NCBI RefSeq assembly: GCF_019175385.1
Contig: NC_083344.1
Span: 24,306,231 to 24,370,230, forward strand
Origin: Lycium barbarum
Lineage: Eukaryota; Streptophyta; Magnoliopsida; Solanales; Solanaceae
Direction of reading: 5' to 3'
Length of the DNA: 64,000 nucleotides
Shown: piece by piece, positions 1 through 11,726 of the stretch
How positions within the stretch are numbered: the first letter of the stretch is position 1
How the letters are laid out: each line of letters begins with the position of its first letter
The notes under the pieces: generated by a model
The model's database searches: none
Seen by the model: only the letters and a program-made list of their open reading frames with translations
Told to the model about the DNA's origin: nothing
Made by a program: the position numbers and the translations under genes

Positions 1-99
1 TTATGGTTCACCTAGATGTTATGTTATGTACGATACGGGGGTGCTCGGGTGGGGTAGCACCTGGTGCTCGTCGCGGCCCCCCCTAGCCGGGTCGTGACA
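1..99 (+). repeat. 3' end of element A 5' LTR (partial)
   Basis: These 99 bases match the last 99-100 bases of the LTR ending at 7650, apart from a 1-bp difference in a C run and a few substitutions. It ends in GTCGTGACA, followed five bases later by the primer binding site. Confidence 0.95.
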
Positions 100-103
100 A
101 AAG

Positions 104-115
104 TGGTATCAGAGC
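104..115 (+). promoter_or_regulatory. Primer binding site of A (initiator Met tRNA)
   Basis: TGGTATCAGAGC lies four bases after the LTR terminus. It is complementary to the 3' end of plant initiator methionine tRNA, the usual primer for these elements. Confidence 0.93.
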
Positions 116-162
116 AGTTCAGTCCTAGGATGTGTCTACGAGCCGTGTCTAGTAGAGTCTTG

Positions 163-195
163 GTTATGGGTGTGTTGCGCGCCACACTTATAAAC
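163..195 (+). promoter_or_regulatory. Leader hairpin of A
   Basis: The inverted repeat TTAT-GTGTG / CACAC-ATAA closes over a GC-rich loop about 50 bases after the primer site. The same position carries a hairpin in B, C, D and F. A role in packaging or dimerisation is inference. Confidence 0.6.
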
Positions 196-244
196 GAGAA
201 GCTGCGGACATTTTAGGAATATATGACCTTCTTTCTTCATTAGA

Positions 245-309
245 ATCGTGCGATAGAGCTATGACGTAAGAAATTCTTGTTCCTAAATCGTGTGTTGTGT
301 ATTTCAGAG
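245..309 (+). promoter_or_regulatory. Leader motif and possible 3' splice site before gag of A
   Basis: ATCGTGCGATAGAGC at 245-259 is found at the matching place in B, C and D, and partly in F. The sequence ending TGTGTATTTCAG sits two bases before the ATG at 310 and looks like a plant 3' splice site. An acceptor-like sequence also stands just before gag in D and before the exon-like block in C and F. Confidence 0.45.
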
Positions 310-3300
310 ATGCCTAAAAAGAAAAAGGCTACAGCAGCCCAAAAGGGCAAGACGGTGGCAGAAAAGCGGGCTGAAAGAGCACCGCCACCGGTAGTAGAGG
401 AAGATGAGTCCCAGAGTGCGGCTCAATCTCAGTCCTCCCAGACAGTACCTATTACTGAGGAGCACGTGAGAGCCTCAGCCCCAGCTCTAGCTCCTCCGCC
501 GAATTCTTCGGGCCAAGACGTGAGAGAGGCCATTAATTTGTTGACTCAGTTGGTTGCGGCCCAGTCTCAGAGGCCAAGCGCAGGGCAAGGTGACCGGGCT
601 GTTAGTGCAAGGGCCCGTGACTTCATTGTTTTGAAACCCCCGGAATTCTTTGGGTCGAAACCGGAGGAGGATCCCCAGGACTTTATTGATGGTATGCTAA
701 GGACGCTTCGGTTGATACATGCTTCATACACTGAGTCGGTAGAGCTAGCGTCCAATAGATTGAGAGATATCTCGATCCAGTGGTATACAGTATGGATGGC
801 TTCGCGGGGAGCCAATGCACCTCCGCCGGTATGGCAAGAGTTTGTTGATGCCTCTCTCCGTCACTACATGCCTCCAGAAGTTCGGCGAGCTAGGGCCGAT
901 AAATTCTTGAATTTGAGGCAAGGTAACATGAGTGCTACAGAGTATAGTCTCCTCTTTAACTCCTTGGCCAGGTATGCTTCGGCCATGGTAGCGGATATGG
1001 GCGATCGGGTGCACCGGTTTGTGAAAGGCCTAGGGCCCCACTTGATGGATAAATGCTTGACTGCGTCCCTTCAGGATGGCATGGATATTGCACGCATTCA
1101 GGCACATGCTCAGGAATTAGAGGAACACCTACAGCAGCGGAGAAATGAACGTGAGCAGGATAGGGGCCATAACAAAAGGGCCAGACCTTCGGGTTCGAGG
1201 AGCGAGTCCAGGGGCGGACACAGAAAGTAGTTTCGCAGCCATTCAGGCTATTCTATGACCAGTACACCTCCACAGTTCACGGGGCAGAGATTTGACAGAT
1301 CTACTCGTTCCGAGCATAGTCAGGGTTATTCGGGGTCTCAGTTTAGAGGTGATTCAGGCCAGTCAAGGCCACCTGTACCACGATGTTCCTAGTGTGGGAA
1401 GTTGCATTGGGGTCGATGCCGATTGGGCTCGGATGGTTGCTATTCATGTGGTCAACCAGGCCATATCATGAGTGATTTCCCCTCAGTACAGGGTAGATGT
1501 AGGACCCAGCCAGCAGGGTCGGCAGCCGGATCATCAGCATCGGTATGCCCTACGGGGCCAGGTTCACATGCGCCAGTCGGCCATTGTAGAGGTAGGGGCA
1601 GAGCTCCCAGTACTAGCGATCCTCAGCACCGTATTTATGCTTTGGCTGGACGCCAAGATCTTGAGTCTTCTCCTGATGTGGTCACAGGTATATTATCGGT
1701 ATTCTCTCATGATGTATATGCTTTGATTGATCCGGGCTCCACATTATCATATGTTACTCCATATATTGCGGGTCGATTTATAATTGAGCCGGAGTCTATC
1801 AAACCTTTCGAGGTGTCTACACCCGTGGGTGAATCGGTAATAGCTAGCCGAGTATATAGGAATTGTGTGATTGTGATTTGTGATTGTCGTACCAAGATTG
1901 ATTTGCATGAGCTAGAAATGGTAGATTTTGACGTTATTATGGGCATGGATTGTTTGGCTTTTTGTTATACCAATGTTGATTGCCGAATGAAGATGGTTCG
2001 TTTCCAGTTTCCGGGAGAACCAGTCTTAGAATGGAAAGGGAATGCGGCATCACCAAAAGGTAGGTTTATTTCCTATCTAAAGGCAAGGAAAATGATCACG
2101 AAGGGGTGCATTTATCACCTAGTACAAGTTCAAGATGTAGAAGCTGAGTCGCCGACTCTGCAGTCAGTTCCGGTAGTGAACGAATTTCCGGATGTGTTCC
2201 CGGAAGAGCTTCCAGGCCTTCCTCCCGAGGGAGAGATCGATTTTGCGATTGATGTGCTGCCAGACACTAATACCATATCTATTCCTCCCTATAGGATGGC
2301 ACCCGCAGAGTTGAAAGAGTTGAAGGAGCAATTAAAAGACTTGCTTGAAAAAGGCTTCATTAGGCCTAGTTCATCCCCGTGGGGAGCACCCGTATTGTTC
2401 GTCCGGAAGAAGGATGGCTCCTTAAGAATGTGCATTGATTATCGGCAATTGAATAAAGTGACAATTAAGAACAAGTATCCCCTCCCGAGGATTGATGATT
2501 TATTTGATCAATTGCAAGGTGCCAAATGGTTTTCAAAGATTGATTTGAGGTCCGGGTATCACCAAGTAAGAGTTAGGGAGAAAGATATCCCTAAGACAGC
2601 TTTCAGAACAAGATATGGCCATTTCGAGTTCCGAGTAATGTCGTTTGGGCTAACTAATGCACCGGCAGTGTTTATGGACTTAATGAACAATGTATTCGGG
2701 CCTTTTCTGGATCGATTCGTGATTGTATTCATCGATGACATCCTAGTGTATTCTAGATCCAAGGCAGAGCATGCGGATCACCTGCGTATTGTCCTTGGAG
2801 TTCTTCGAACCCGAGAGTTATTCGCGAAGTTTTCCGAATGCGAGTTTTGGTCGAACTCAGTGACATTTCTGGGCCACATTGTTGCAGCTGACGGTATTCG
2901 AGTGGATAGCCAAAAGATTGAGGCAGTGAAGACTTGGCCAAGGCCCATTACCCCTACGGAGGTCCGTAGCTTTTTGGGCTTAGCCGGTTATTACAGAAGA
3001 TTTGTTGAGGGTTTCTCTTCTATTTCTGCACCGCTCACCAAGTAGACTCAGAAGTCAGCTAAGTTTCAATGGACAGATGCTTGCGAGCGTAGTTTCCAAG
3101 AGTTGAAAGACCGACTGACTTCAACCCCAGTCTTGACACTTCCATAGGGATTGGAAGGATATGTTATTTATTGTGATGCTTCAGGCGTCGGGCTAGGCTG
3201 TGTATTGATTCAAAATGGTAAGGTGATTGCGTATGCTTCTAGACAATTACGGAAACATGAGCAGAATTATCCTACCCATGACTTAGAATTGGCCGCGGTG

Positions 3301-5109
3301 GTCCACGCTTTAAAGATATGGAGACATTACTTATATGGTGTCCACGTGGATATTTATACAGATCATAAGAGTCTCCAGTACATCTTCATGCAGAAAGAGT
3401 TGAATTTGCGGCAACGACGATGGCTAGAGTTGCTAAAAGACTATGATGTCGAAATCCTGTACCACCCCGGAAAGGCAAATGTTGTGGCTGATGCTCTTAG
3501 CCGTAGGTCGATGGGAAGTCTAAGTGATGTACGACCAGAAAAGAAAGAGATGACCCGTGATCTTCAGCAGTTAGCTAGCCTAGGAGTCCGAGTGGTGGAC
3601 TCCGGTAGCAGTGGAGCTATTATTCAGAATTCAGCAGTTTCATCGTTAGTAGCGGAAGTAGAAGAGCGAAAATATGAGGATCCCATGCTAATGCAGTACA
3701 GAGATACACTCCCTCAGAAGGAGGGGTCATCATTTGACATTTCGGAAGACGGAGTTCTCCGATGTCGAGGCAGGTTATGTGTTCCCGATGTGTCAGGTCT
3801 ACGCCATCAGATTTTGAGAGAAGCTTATTGTTCCCGTTACTCCGTTCACCCCGGAGCGACGAAAATGTATCATGATCTTAAGACTATATATTGGTGGAAT
3901 GGGATGAAGAAAGACGTAGCAAAATTCGTAGCTCAGTGTCCTAATTGCCAACAAGTGAAGATAGAACACCAAAAGCCGGGTGGCTTATTGCAAGCTATAG
4001 AAATCCCAACTTGGAAGTGGGAAGTGATTAATATGGATTTCATTACAGGGTTAGCCCGTTCTCGACGTAAATATGATTCGATATGGGTGATCGTGGATAG
4101 GCTCACAAAGTTAGCGCATTTCTTACCGGTCAGAACGACCTATATGGCAGAAGATTATGCCAGGCTTTATCTTAAAGAGATAGTGAGACTCCATGGCGTT
4201 CCGGTATCTATTATCTCCGATAGAGGGACTCAGTTTACAACCAAGTTTTGGGGGTCTTTCCAAGAAGGTTTAGGGACCCAAGTGCGCCTAAGCACGGCGT
4301 TTCACCCACAGACCGATGGGCAAGTTGAACGTACTATTCAGACTCTTGAAGATATGTTATGGGCATGTATGATAGATTTTGGAGGAAATTAGGATGACCA
4401 TTTACCACTCATTGAGTTTGCTTAAAATAACAGTTACCATTCTATCATTCAAATGGCACCGTATGAAGCTCTATATGGGCGAAAGTGTAGATCCCCAATT
4501 GGGTGGTTTGAAACCGGAGAAGCTAAGTTGATAGGGCCAGACTTGGTCCACCAAGCAATAGAGAAAGTTAAGCTTATACAAGATCGATTGTTAGCGGCTC
4601 AAAGTCGCCAGAAGTCCTATGCAGATAATCGTCGAAGGGACTTAGAGTTCCAAGTTAAGGATTGGGTATTCTTGAAAGCGTCGCCAATGAAAGGCGTTAT
4701 GAGATTTGGCAAAAAGGGGAAGCTCAGTCCCCGGTATATCGGACCCTATGAGATTATACGCAAAATAGGCAAAGTGGCCTATGAGCTAGATCTACCTCCA
4801 GATTTGGAGTCAGTCCATCCAGTATTTCATGTCTCGATGCTTCGGAAGTATGTTGGAGATCCTACGAGGATCGTCCCAGTGAATGTTATTCAACTGACAG
4901 AAAAGTTAACTTATGATGAAATACCCATTGCCATATTAGATAGGCAAGTACGGGGGCTTAGAAACAAAGAAGTGGCCTCAATTAAAGTTCTTTGGAGAAA
5001 TGACAATCGAGAGGAAATGACATGGGAAGATGAAGAGAATATGCGATCCAAATACCCATATTTATTTCAGCCCTTGGAAGAAGTCCAAGATGAGACGTCA
5101 AAATCATAA
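310..5109 (+). pseudogene. gag-pol: gag-pol polyprotein of A, six in-frame stops
   Basis: One frame of 1600 codons encodes the structural and replication proteins of a Tekay-type retrotransposon. I start at the ATG at 310 (MPKKKKA...), because related D begins the same way; the in-frame ATG at 277 precedes a splice-site-like sequence. In order: capsid region about 610-1100; CCHC zinc knuckle at 1438-1479, whose last Cys is Phe; protease with DPGST (Asp codon 1729-1731); RT with FIDDIL (2728 on); RNase H about 3150-3500; integrase with an HHCC finger about 3847-3955 and the second catalytic Asp at 4219-4221; chromodomain about 4920-5090. Stops lie at 1228, 1390, 3043, 3145, 4390 and 4423, with no frameshift between them. 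Comparison with B shows the first two as CAG to TAG. The protease, RT and integrase active residues persist, so inactivation is by nonsense changes. Confidence 0.93.
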
Positions 5110-5316
5110 GGTATGCATGTTTTCCCTTTTATACATTCAGGTCGTGTGTGGCCAAATTTTTAGTGCTGTTGTATTATTGCCCTGTGAGGCATTGTTATTG
5201 TGGGCTGTTGTGACAGGGTGGTAGTGCCACATTACAAAGGAAACTCTAGCGAAATTTTTATAGAATTCCCCAAGCCTTTAACATTCGAGGACGAATGTTC
5301 CTAAGGGGGGGTAGAA
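5110..5316 (+). promoter_or_regulatory. 3' UTR of A: palindrome and polypurine tract
   Basis: After the gag-pol stop come about 170 bases of non-coding sequence, then a near-perfect inverted repeat AACATTCG-agga-CGAATGTT at 5280-5300 and the polypurine tract AAGGGGGGGTAGAA at 5303-5316, directly against the LTR. The tract would prime plus-strand DNA synthesis. Confidence 0.85.
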
Positions 5317-5501
5317 TGTTACACCTCGGAAAATTTTCCGTTGGTACGCAAGTAAATGAACTAATGATGTGTGCGAGGAGTGCGAGTGTATAATGTTTCA
5401 TGGGAAATGTATGTAAAGGGATGTAGATGATGAGAATGAAAAGCCGAGAAATGAGAAAAATTGAAAGTTGGCAAAACTGCCCAGTGGTCGTATAGTGCAA
5501 A

Positions 5502-5745
5502 ATACGGACCGTAAAGAGCAATACGGTCCGTAAACTTGAAGTCGTAAACTGGCATGTCCAACTTCAACTTTCTGCCAGCTGAGGAAATGGCTAAATATGA
5601 CCTGGTGGATGGACCGTAAAGTGATTTACGGCCTGTAAACCATGGTCGTAAATCACCATGCATGCAGGCCAAAGTCTCTGGTCCTGCTTAAGCTTAAAGA
5701 CGACCACGAGGGACGGTCCGTAAAGTGGAATACGGACCGTAAACC
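5502..5745 (+). repeat. Cluster of TACGGTCCGTA palindromes in the A/B LTR
   Basis: Several copies of TACGGACCGTAAA, TACGGTCCGTAAA and variants, some facing each other, lie 185-430 bases from the LTR start. Element H carries an equivalent cluster at nearly the same distance from its LTR start. Confidence 0.75.
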
Positions 5746-6689
5746 TCCATGGACGACCACTGTTAACCAAGCACAGATTTTCCAATTCATTAAATATGAG
5801 GATCAAGACTTATTTTATTTCATTACAACATTACACCACTTCTCTCTAAAACTTCTCTCTACATTTATTATATGAGTTTCCAAGGATTATAAGTCATCCA
5901 TAACATTAAGACAAGCGAATCAAGGATAAGGGAATCATCAAGGATCATCCAAGTCAAGAAATCCAAATGGAGAAAAACTAGGGTTTTGCTTATAGAAGAG
6001 TATTATCAACCAAAGCTTGATCCTACAACTTCTAAGGTAAGATTCATGACTTTTTACAAGATGTTTAAGGTATTGGAGAATTAAAATACATGGATGGTAG
6101 AAAATGTGGTCAACTAGGTCATGAATGATGAATAGTGACATTTTGAGAAATAGTTTGAATTGAGTTATGAATGTTGTTGTGTTGTGATATGAATGTTTTA
6201 TAAATGGTATTGAGATCATGAACTAAACACTTTAGACGAATGGACGAAGATGGGTGTTATGACCATGAATGTGGGTGAATTAGAGGCCAATTGAGGAATC
6301 TAGATAATGTGGATAATGTGAATGACTAATGGCCATTGTTATGATATTAATGAAGGTATAAATGCTAGCATTGGAAGGGAACGTGCAAGTGTAGAATAGT
6401 TCGACGGAAAGGTAAGTAAAGCTAACCCTTCTTTCATAAGGCATGGTTCTTGGCCAAATTACTAAATTCCTCTATATGAGTATGTTGTCTTCACGTGGTT
6501 GACATTCCGAACTCATAAGCTCACGACCCTTGATATGTACTATGATTATACTATGTTCCTCGCTTGACGAGTAAGTCCATAATGTAGATGTAACGATAGT
6601 GATGAGGATAGAAATGATGATGAGAGTATAATGAGATTAAAGATGCTTACGAGCTATGATATATGTATATGTGCCTATGAAGGGCTATA

Positions 6690-6890
6690 ATGATACCCCG
6701 AGCTTATAACGCCGGGTAGGATATATGTATATGATTATGTATAAAGTATGTATACGATTACGTAACACGCGCACACCTCTGCAGATGGTACGGATAACCC
6801 TGAAGCCTTGGTAGGGCCAGGTAGAAATAACATTGAGCCTTGGTTGGCCAAGTACGTACGAAACACCGAGCCTTATGGTCGGGTACGCTA
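6690..6890 (+). repeat. Degenerate CCGAG...CCGGGTA hairpin modules, A/B LTR
   Basis: Segments such as CCGAGCTTATAACGCCGGGTA and CCGAGCCTTATGGTCGGGTA recur here. They resemble the GC-rich hairpin unit seen in the other LTR families, in a weaker form. Confidence 0.5.
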
Positions 6891-7132
6891 TGTATGTATA
6901 TAAGTGTATGGCTATGTATATAATATGAATATGAATGTGATAAGACTATGTATAAGAATACGAATAAGGACATGTATACGAATATGAGCACAAGTATGGT
7001 ACGAGTATTATTATGGGATACGAACGACGATGTATGCAAGTAAGCGATATGATGATGATGATCATATTACTGTCTCCCCTCCTATGCTATCTTCATATGA
7101 TATCTATTATGCATCTATATTGATGTTGATCA

Positions 7133-7206
7133 TGCTTTACATACTCAGTACATTCTTTGTACTGACGTCCTTTTGTTTGTGGACGCTGCGTCATGCCCGC
7201 AGGTGC
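7133..7206 (+). promoter_or_regulatory. Two-hairpin element in the A/B LTR
   Basis: CAGTAC (7146-7151) pairs with GTACTG (7159-7164), and CGTCC (7166-7170) with GGACG (7181-7185). Then come CTGCG, a CATGCC motif and CAGGT. The same layout stands 400-560 bases from the 3' end of every Tekay-type LTR here, with stem changes that keep pairing. Confidence 0.7.
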
Positions 7207-7654
7207 ACAGGGAGACATATTTGATCCTTAGCTGCCTATTCGGAGATTACATAGAGAGCTCCATTTCCTTCGGAGCCATATCTTTTGTGTACTCATTCTT
7301 TTGTGTATATAATTATGGGTATAGCGGGGTCCTGTCCCGCTAATGTGATATGTTATACTCTTAGAGGCTCGTAGACATGTGTGTGTGTGGGTAGATGTGT
7401 TTGGCCTTGTCGGCCTATGTTTTGTATATCATTTTGTCGGCCACGTTGGCCCATGTATATTGATATGGCATAGATGCCTATGATATGTTAAATGATGATG
7501 ATCGTCTAATGGGATCAATATGATTAACGATAAGAAAAGCACGAATTGACTTATGGTTCACCTAGATGTTATGTTATGTACGATACGGGGGTGCTCGGGT
7601 GGGGTAGCACCGGGTGCTCGTCGCGGCCCCCCCCTAACCGGGTCGTGACAAAAG

Positions 7655-7666
7655 TGGTATCAGAGC
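7655..7666 (+). promoter_or_regulatory. Primer binding site of B (initiator Met tRNA)
   Basis: TGGTATCAGAGC lies four bases after the LTR end at 7650, exactly as in A. Confidence 0.93.
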
Positions 7667-7713
7667 AGTTCAGTCCTAGGATGTGTCTACGAGCCGTGTC
7701 TAGTAGAGTCTTG

Positions 7714-7746
7714 GTTATGGGTGTGTTGCGCGCCACACTTATAAAC
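7714..7746 (+). promoter_or_regulatory. Leader hairpin of B
   Basis: It is the same TTAT-GTGTG / CACAC-ATAA inverted repeat as in A, shifted by 7551 bases. The ATCGTGCGATAGAGC motif follows at about 7796-7810. Confidence 0.6.
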
Positions 7747-7860
7747 GAGAAGCTGCGGACATTTTAGGAATATATGACCTTCTTTCTTCATTAGAATCGT
7801 GCGATAGAGCTATGACGTAAGAAATTCTTGTTCCTAAATCGTGTGTTGTGTATTTCAGAG

Positions 7861-10800
7861 ATGCCTAAAAAGAAAAAGGCTACAGCAGCCCAAAAGGGCA
7901 AGACGGTGGCAGAAAAGCGGGCTGAAAGAGCACCGCCACCGGTAGTAGAGGAAGATGAGTCCCAGAGTGCGGCTCAATCTCAGTCCTCCCAGACAGTACC
8001 TATTACTGAGGAGCACGTGAGAGCCTCAGCCCCAGCTCTAGCTCCTCCGCCGAATTCTTCGGGCCAAGACGTGAGAGAGGCCATTAATTTGTTGACTCAG
8101 TTGGTTGCGGCCCAGTCTCAGAGGCCAAGCGCAGGGCAAGGTGACCGGGCTGTTAGTGCAAGCGCCCGTGACTTCATTGTTTTGAAACCCCCGGAATTCT
8201 TTGGGTCGAAACCGGAGGAGGATCCCCAGGACTTTATTGATGGTATGCTAAGGACGCTCCGGTTGATACATGCTTCATACACTGAGTCGGTAGAGCTAGC
8301 GTCCAATAGATTGAGAGATATCTCGATCCAGTGGTATACAGTATGGATGGCTTCGCGGGGAGCCAATGCACCTCCGCCGGTATGGCAAGAGTTTGTTGAT
8401 GCCTTTCTCCGTCACTACATGCCTCCAGAAGTTCGGCGAGCTAGGGCCGATAAATTCTTGAATTTGAGGCAAGGTAACATGAGTGCTACAGAGTATAGTC
8501 TCCGCTTTAACTCCTTGGCCAGGTATGCTTCGGCCATGGTAGCGGATATGGGCGATCGGGTGCACCGGTTTGTGAAAGGCCTAGGGCCCCACTTGATGGA
8601 TAAATGCTTGACTGCGTCCCTTCAGCATGGCACGGATATTGCATGCATTCAGGCACATGCTCAGGAATTAGAGGAACACCTACAACAGCGGAGAAATGAA
8701 CGTGAGTAGGATAGGGGCCATAACAAGAGGGCCAGACCTTCGGGTTCGAGGAGCGAGTCCAGGGGCGGACACAGACAACAGTTTCCCAGCCATTCAGGAT
8801 ATACTATGACCAGTACACCTCCACAGCTCACGGGGCAGAGATTTGACAGATCTACTCGTTCCGAGCCGAGTCAGGGTTATTCGGGGTCTCAGTTTAGAGG
8901 TGATTCAGGCCAGTCAAGGCCACCTGTACCACGATGTTCCCAGTGTGGGAAGTTGCATAGGGGTCAATGCCGATTGGGCTCGGATGGTTGCTATTCATGT
9001 GGTCAACCATGCCATATCATGCGTAATTGCCCCTCAGTACAGGGTAGAGGTAGGACCCAGCCAACAGGGTCGGCAGCCGGATCATCAGCATCGGTACGCC
9101 CTACGGGGCCAGGTTCACATGCGCCAGTCGGCCATGGTAGAGGTAGAGGCAGAGCTCCCAGTACTAGCGGTCCTCAGCACCGTATTTATGCTTTGGCTGG
9201 ACGCCAAGATCTTGAGTCTTCTCCTGATGTGGTCACAGGTATATTATCGGTATTCTCTCATGATGTATATGCTTTGATTGATCCGGGCTCCACATTATCA
9301 TATGTTACTCCATATATTGTGGGTCGATTTATAATTGAGCCGGAGTCTATCAAACCTTTCGAGGTGTCTACACCCGTCGGTAATAGCTAACCGAGTATAT
9401 AGGTATTGTGTGATTGTGATTTGTGATCGTCGTACCATGATTGATTTGCATGAGCTAGAAATGGTAGATTTTGACGTTATTATAGGCATGGATTGGTTGG
9501 CTTCTTGTTATGCCAAGGTTGATTGCCGAATGAAGATGGTTCGTTTCCAGTTTCCGGGAGAACTAGTCTTAGAATGGAAAGGGAATGCGGCATCACCAAA
9601 AGGTAGGTTTATTTCCTATCTAAAGGCAAGGAAAATGATCACGAAGGGGTGCATTTATCACCTAGTACGAGTTCAAGATGTAGAAGCTGAGTCGCCGACT
9701 CTTCAGTCAGTTCCGGTAGTGAACGAATTTCCGGATGTGTTCCTGGAAGAGCTTCCAGGCCTTCCTCCCGAGGGAGAGATCGATTTTGCGATTGATGTGC
9801 TGCCAGACACTAATCCCATATCTATTCCTCCCTATAGGATGGCACCCGCAGAGTTGAAAGAGTTGAAGGAGCAATTAAAAGACTTACTTGAAAAAGGCTT
9901 CATTAGGCCTAGTTCATCCCCGTGGGGAGCACCCGTATTGTTCGTCCGGAAGAAGGATGGCTCCTTAAGAATGTGCATTGATTATCGGTAATTGAATAAA
10001 GTAACAATTAAGAACAAGTATCCCCTCCCGAGGATTGATGATTTATTTGATCAATTGCAAGGTGCCAAATGGTTTTCAAAGATTGATTTGAGGTCCGGGT
10101 ATCACCAAGTAAGAGTTAGGGAGAAAGATATCCCTAAGACAGCTTTCAGAACAAGATATGGCCATTTCGAGTTTCGAGTAATGTCTTTTGGGCTAACTAA
10201 TGCACCGGCAGTGTTTATGGACTTAATGAACAATGTATTCAGGCCTTTTCTGGATCGATTCGTGATTGTATTCATCGATGACATCCTAGTGTATTCTAGA
10301 TCCAAGGCAGAGCATGCAGATCACCTGCGTATTGTCCTTGGAGTTCTTCGAACCCGAGAGTTATTCGCGAAGTTTTCCGAATGCGAGTTTTGGTTGAACT
10401 CAGTGGCATTTCTGGGCCACATTGTTGCAGCTGACGGTATTCGAGTGGATAGCCAAAAGATTGAGGCAGTGAAGACTTGGCCAAGGCCCACGACCCCTAC
10501 GGAGGTCCGTAGCTTTTTGGGCTTAGCCGGTTATTACAGAAGATTTGTTGAGGGTTTCTCTTCTATTTCTGCACCGCTCACCAAGTTGACTCAGAAGTCA
10601 GCTAAGTTTCAATGGACAGATGCTTGCGAGCGTAGTTTCCAAGAGTTGAAAGACCGACTGACTTCAGCCCCAGTCTTGACACTTCCAGAGGGATTGGAAG
10701 GATATGTTATTTATTGTGATGCTTCAGGCGTCGGGCTAGGCTGTGTATTGATTCAAAAAGGTAAGGTGATTGCGTATGCTTCTAGACAATTACGGAAACA

Positions 10801-11726
10801 TGAGCAGAATTATCCTACCCATGACTTAGAATTGGCCGCGGTGGTCCACGCTTTAAAGATATGGAGACATTACTTATATGGTGTCCACGTGGATATTTAT
10901 ACAGATCATAAGAGTCTCCAATACATCTTCATGCAGAAAGAGTTGAATTTGCGGCAACGACGATGGCTAGAGTTGCTAGAAGACTATGATGTCGAAATCC
11001 TGTACCACCCTGGAAAGGCAAATGTTGTGGCTGATGCTCTTAGCCGTAGGTCAATGGGAAGTCTAAGTGATGTACGACCAAAAAAGAAAGAGATGGCCCG
11101 TGATCTTCAGCAGTTAGCTAGCCTAGGAGTCCGAGTGGTGGACTCCGGTAGCAGTGGAGCTATTATTCAGAATTCAGCAGTTTCATCATTAGTAGCGGAA
11201 GTAGAAGAGCGAAAATATGAGGATCCCATGCTAATGCAGTACAGAGATACACTCCCTCAGAAGGAGGGGTCATCATTTGACATTTCGGAAGACGGAGTTC
11301 TCCGATATCGAGGCAGGTTATGTGTTCCCGATGTGGCAGGTCTACGCCATCAGATTTTGAGAGAAGCTCATTGTTCCCGTTACTCCGTTCACCCCGGAGC
11401 GACGAAAATGTATCATGATCTTAAGACTATATATTGGTGGAATGGGATGAAGAAAGACGTAGCAGAATTCGTAGCTCAGTGTCCTAATTTCCAACAAGTG
11501 AAGATAGAACACCTAAAGTCGGGTGGCTTATTGCAAGCTATAGAAATCCCAACTTGGAAGTGGGAAGTGATTAATATGGATTTCATTACAGGGTTACCCC
11601 GTTCTCGACGTAAATATGATTCGATATGCGTGATCGTGGATAGGCTCACAAAGTCAGCGCATTTCTTACCGGTCAGAACGACCTATATATCAAAAGATTA
11701 TGCCAAGCTTTATCTTAAAGAGATAG
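7861..11726 (+). pseudogene. gag-pol: gag-pol of B, 5' part, interrupted by element C
   Basis: Gag begins at the ATG at 7861. A nonsense codon (CAG to TAG) lies at 8707-8709. An 8-bp deletion relative to A near 9378 shifts the frame inside the protease-RT linker. A further stop (CAA to TAA) lies at 9989-9991 in RT. The CCHC knuckle is kept (CYSCGQPCHIMRNC), with a Gly to Cys change inside it. Protease DPGST, RT FIDDIL and RNase H are readable. In the integrase finger the first of the paired cysteines remains but the second is Phe (codon 11489-11491), which should disable zinc binding. The frame is cut in the integrase core at 11726 by element C, and the ORF then runs a few codons into C's LTR. 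Confidence 0.92.
11722..11726. repeat. Target site duplication GATAG, left of element C
   Basis: GATAG precedes the LTR start TGTTATATCC and is repeated at 33751-33755 after the LTR end GTGACA. The matching stretch of A reads through without interruption (AAAGAGATAGTGAGAC). Confidence 0.95.

Larger units (their letters stand above)
1..7650 (+). mobile_element. Element A: Ty3/Gypsy, Tekay/Del-type chromovirus, 5' end cut by window
   Basis: The order is the last 99 bp of a 5' LTR, a primer binding site at 104-115, a leader, one gag-pol frame at 310-5109, a polypurine tract at 5303-5316 and an LTR at 5317-7650. The domain order (gag, protease, RT, RNase H, integrase, chromodomain) is that of chromoviruses, and the long LTR and chromodomain sequence fit Tekay/Del. 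The coding frame carries six nonsense codons, so the copy is not autonomous. The final LTR doubles as the first LTR of element B, so A and B form a tandem pair. Confidence 0.93.
5317..7650 (+). repeat. LTR shared by elements A (3') and B (5'), 2334 bp
   Basis: It starts TGTTACACC after a polypurine tract and ends GGGTCGTGACA before a primer binding site, so it serves as 3' LTR of A and 5' LTR of B. It holds a cluster of TACGGTCCGTA-type palindromes (5502-5745), a segment of CCGAG/CCGGGTA motifs (6690-6890) and the two-hairpin element (7133-7206). The short ORFs inside it are not conserved and I see no gene. Confidence 0.93.
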
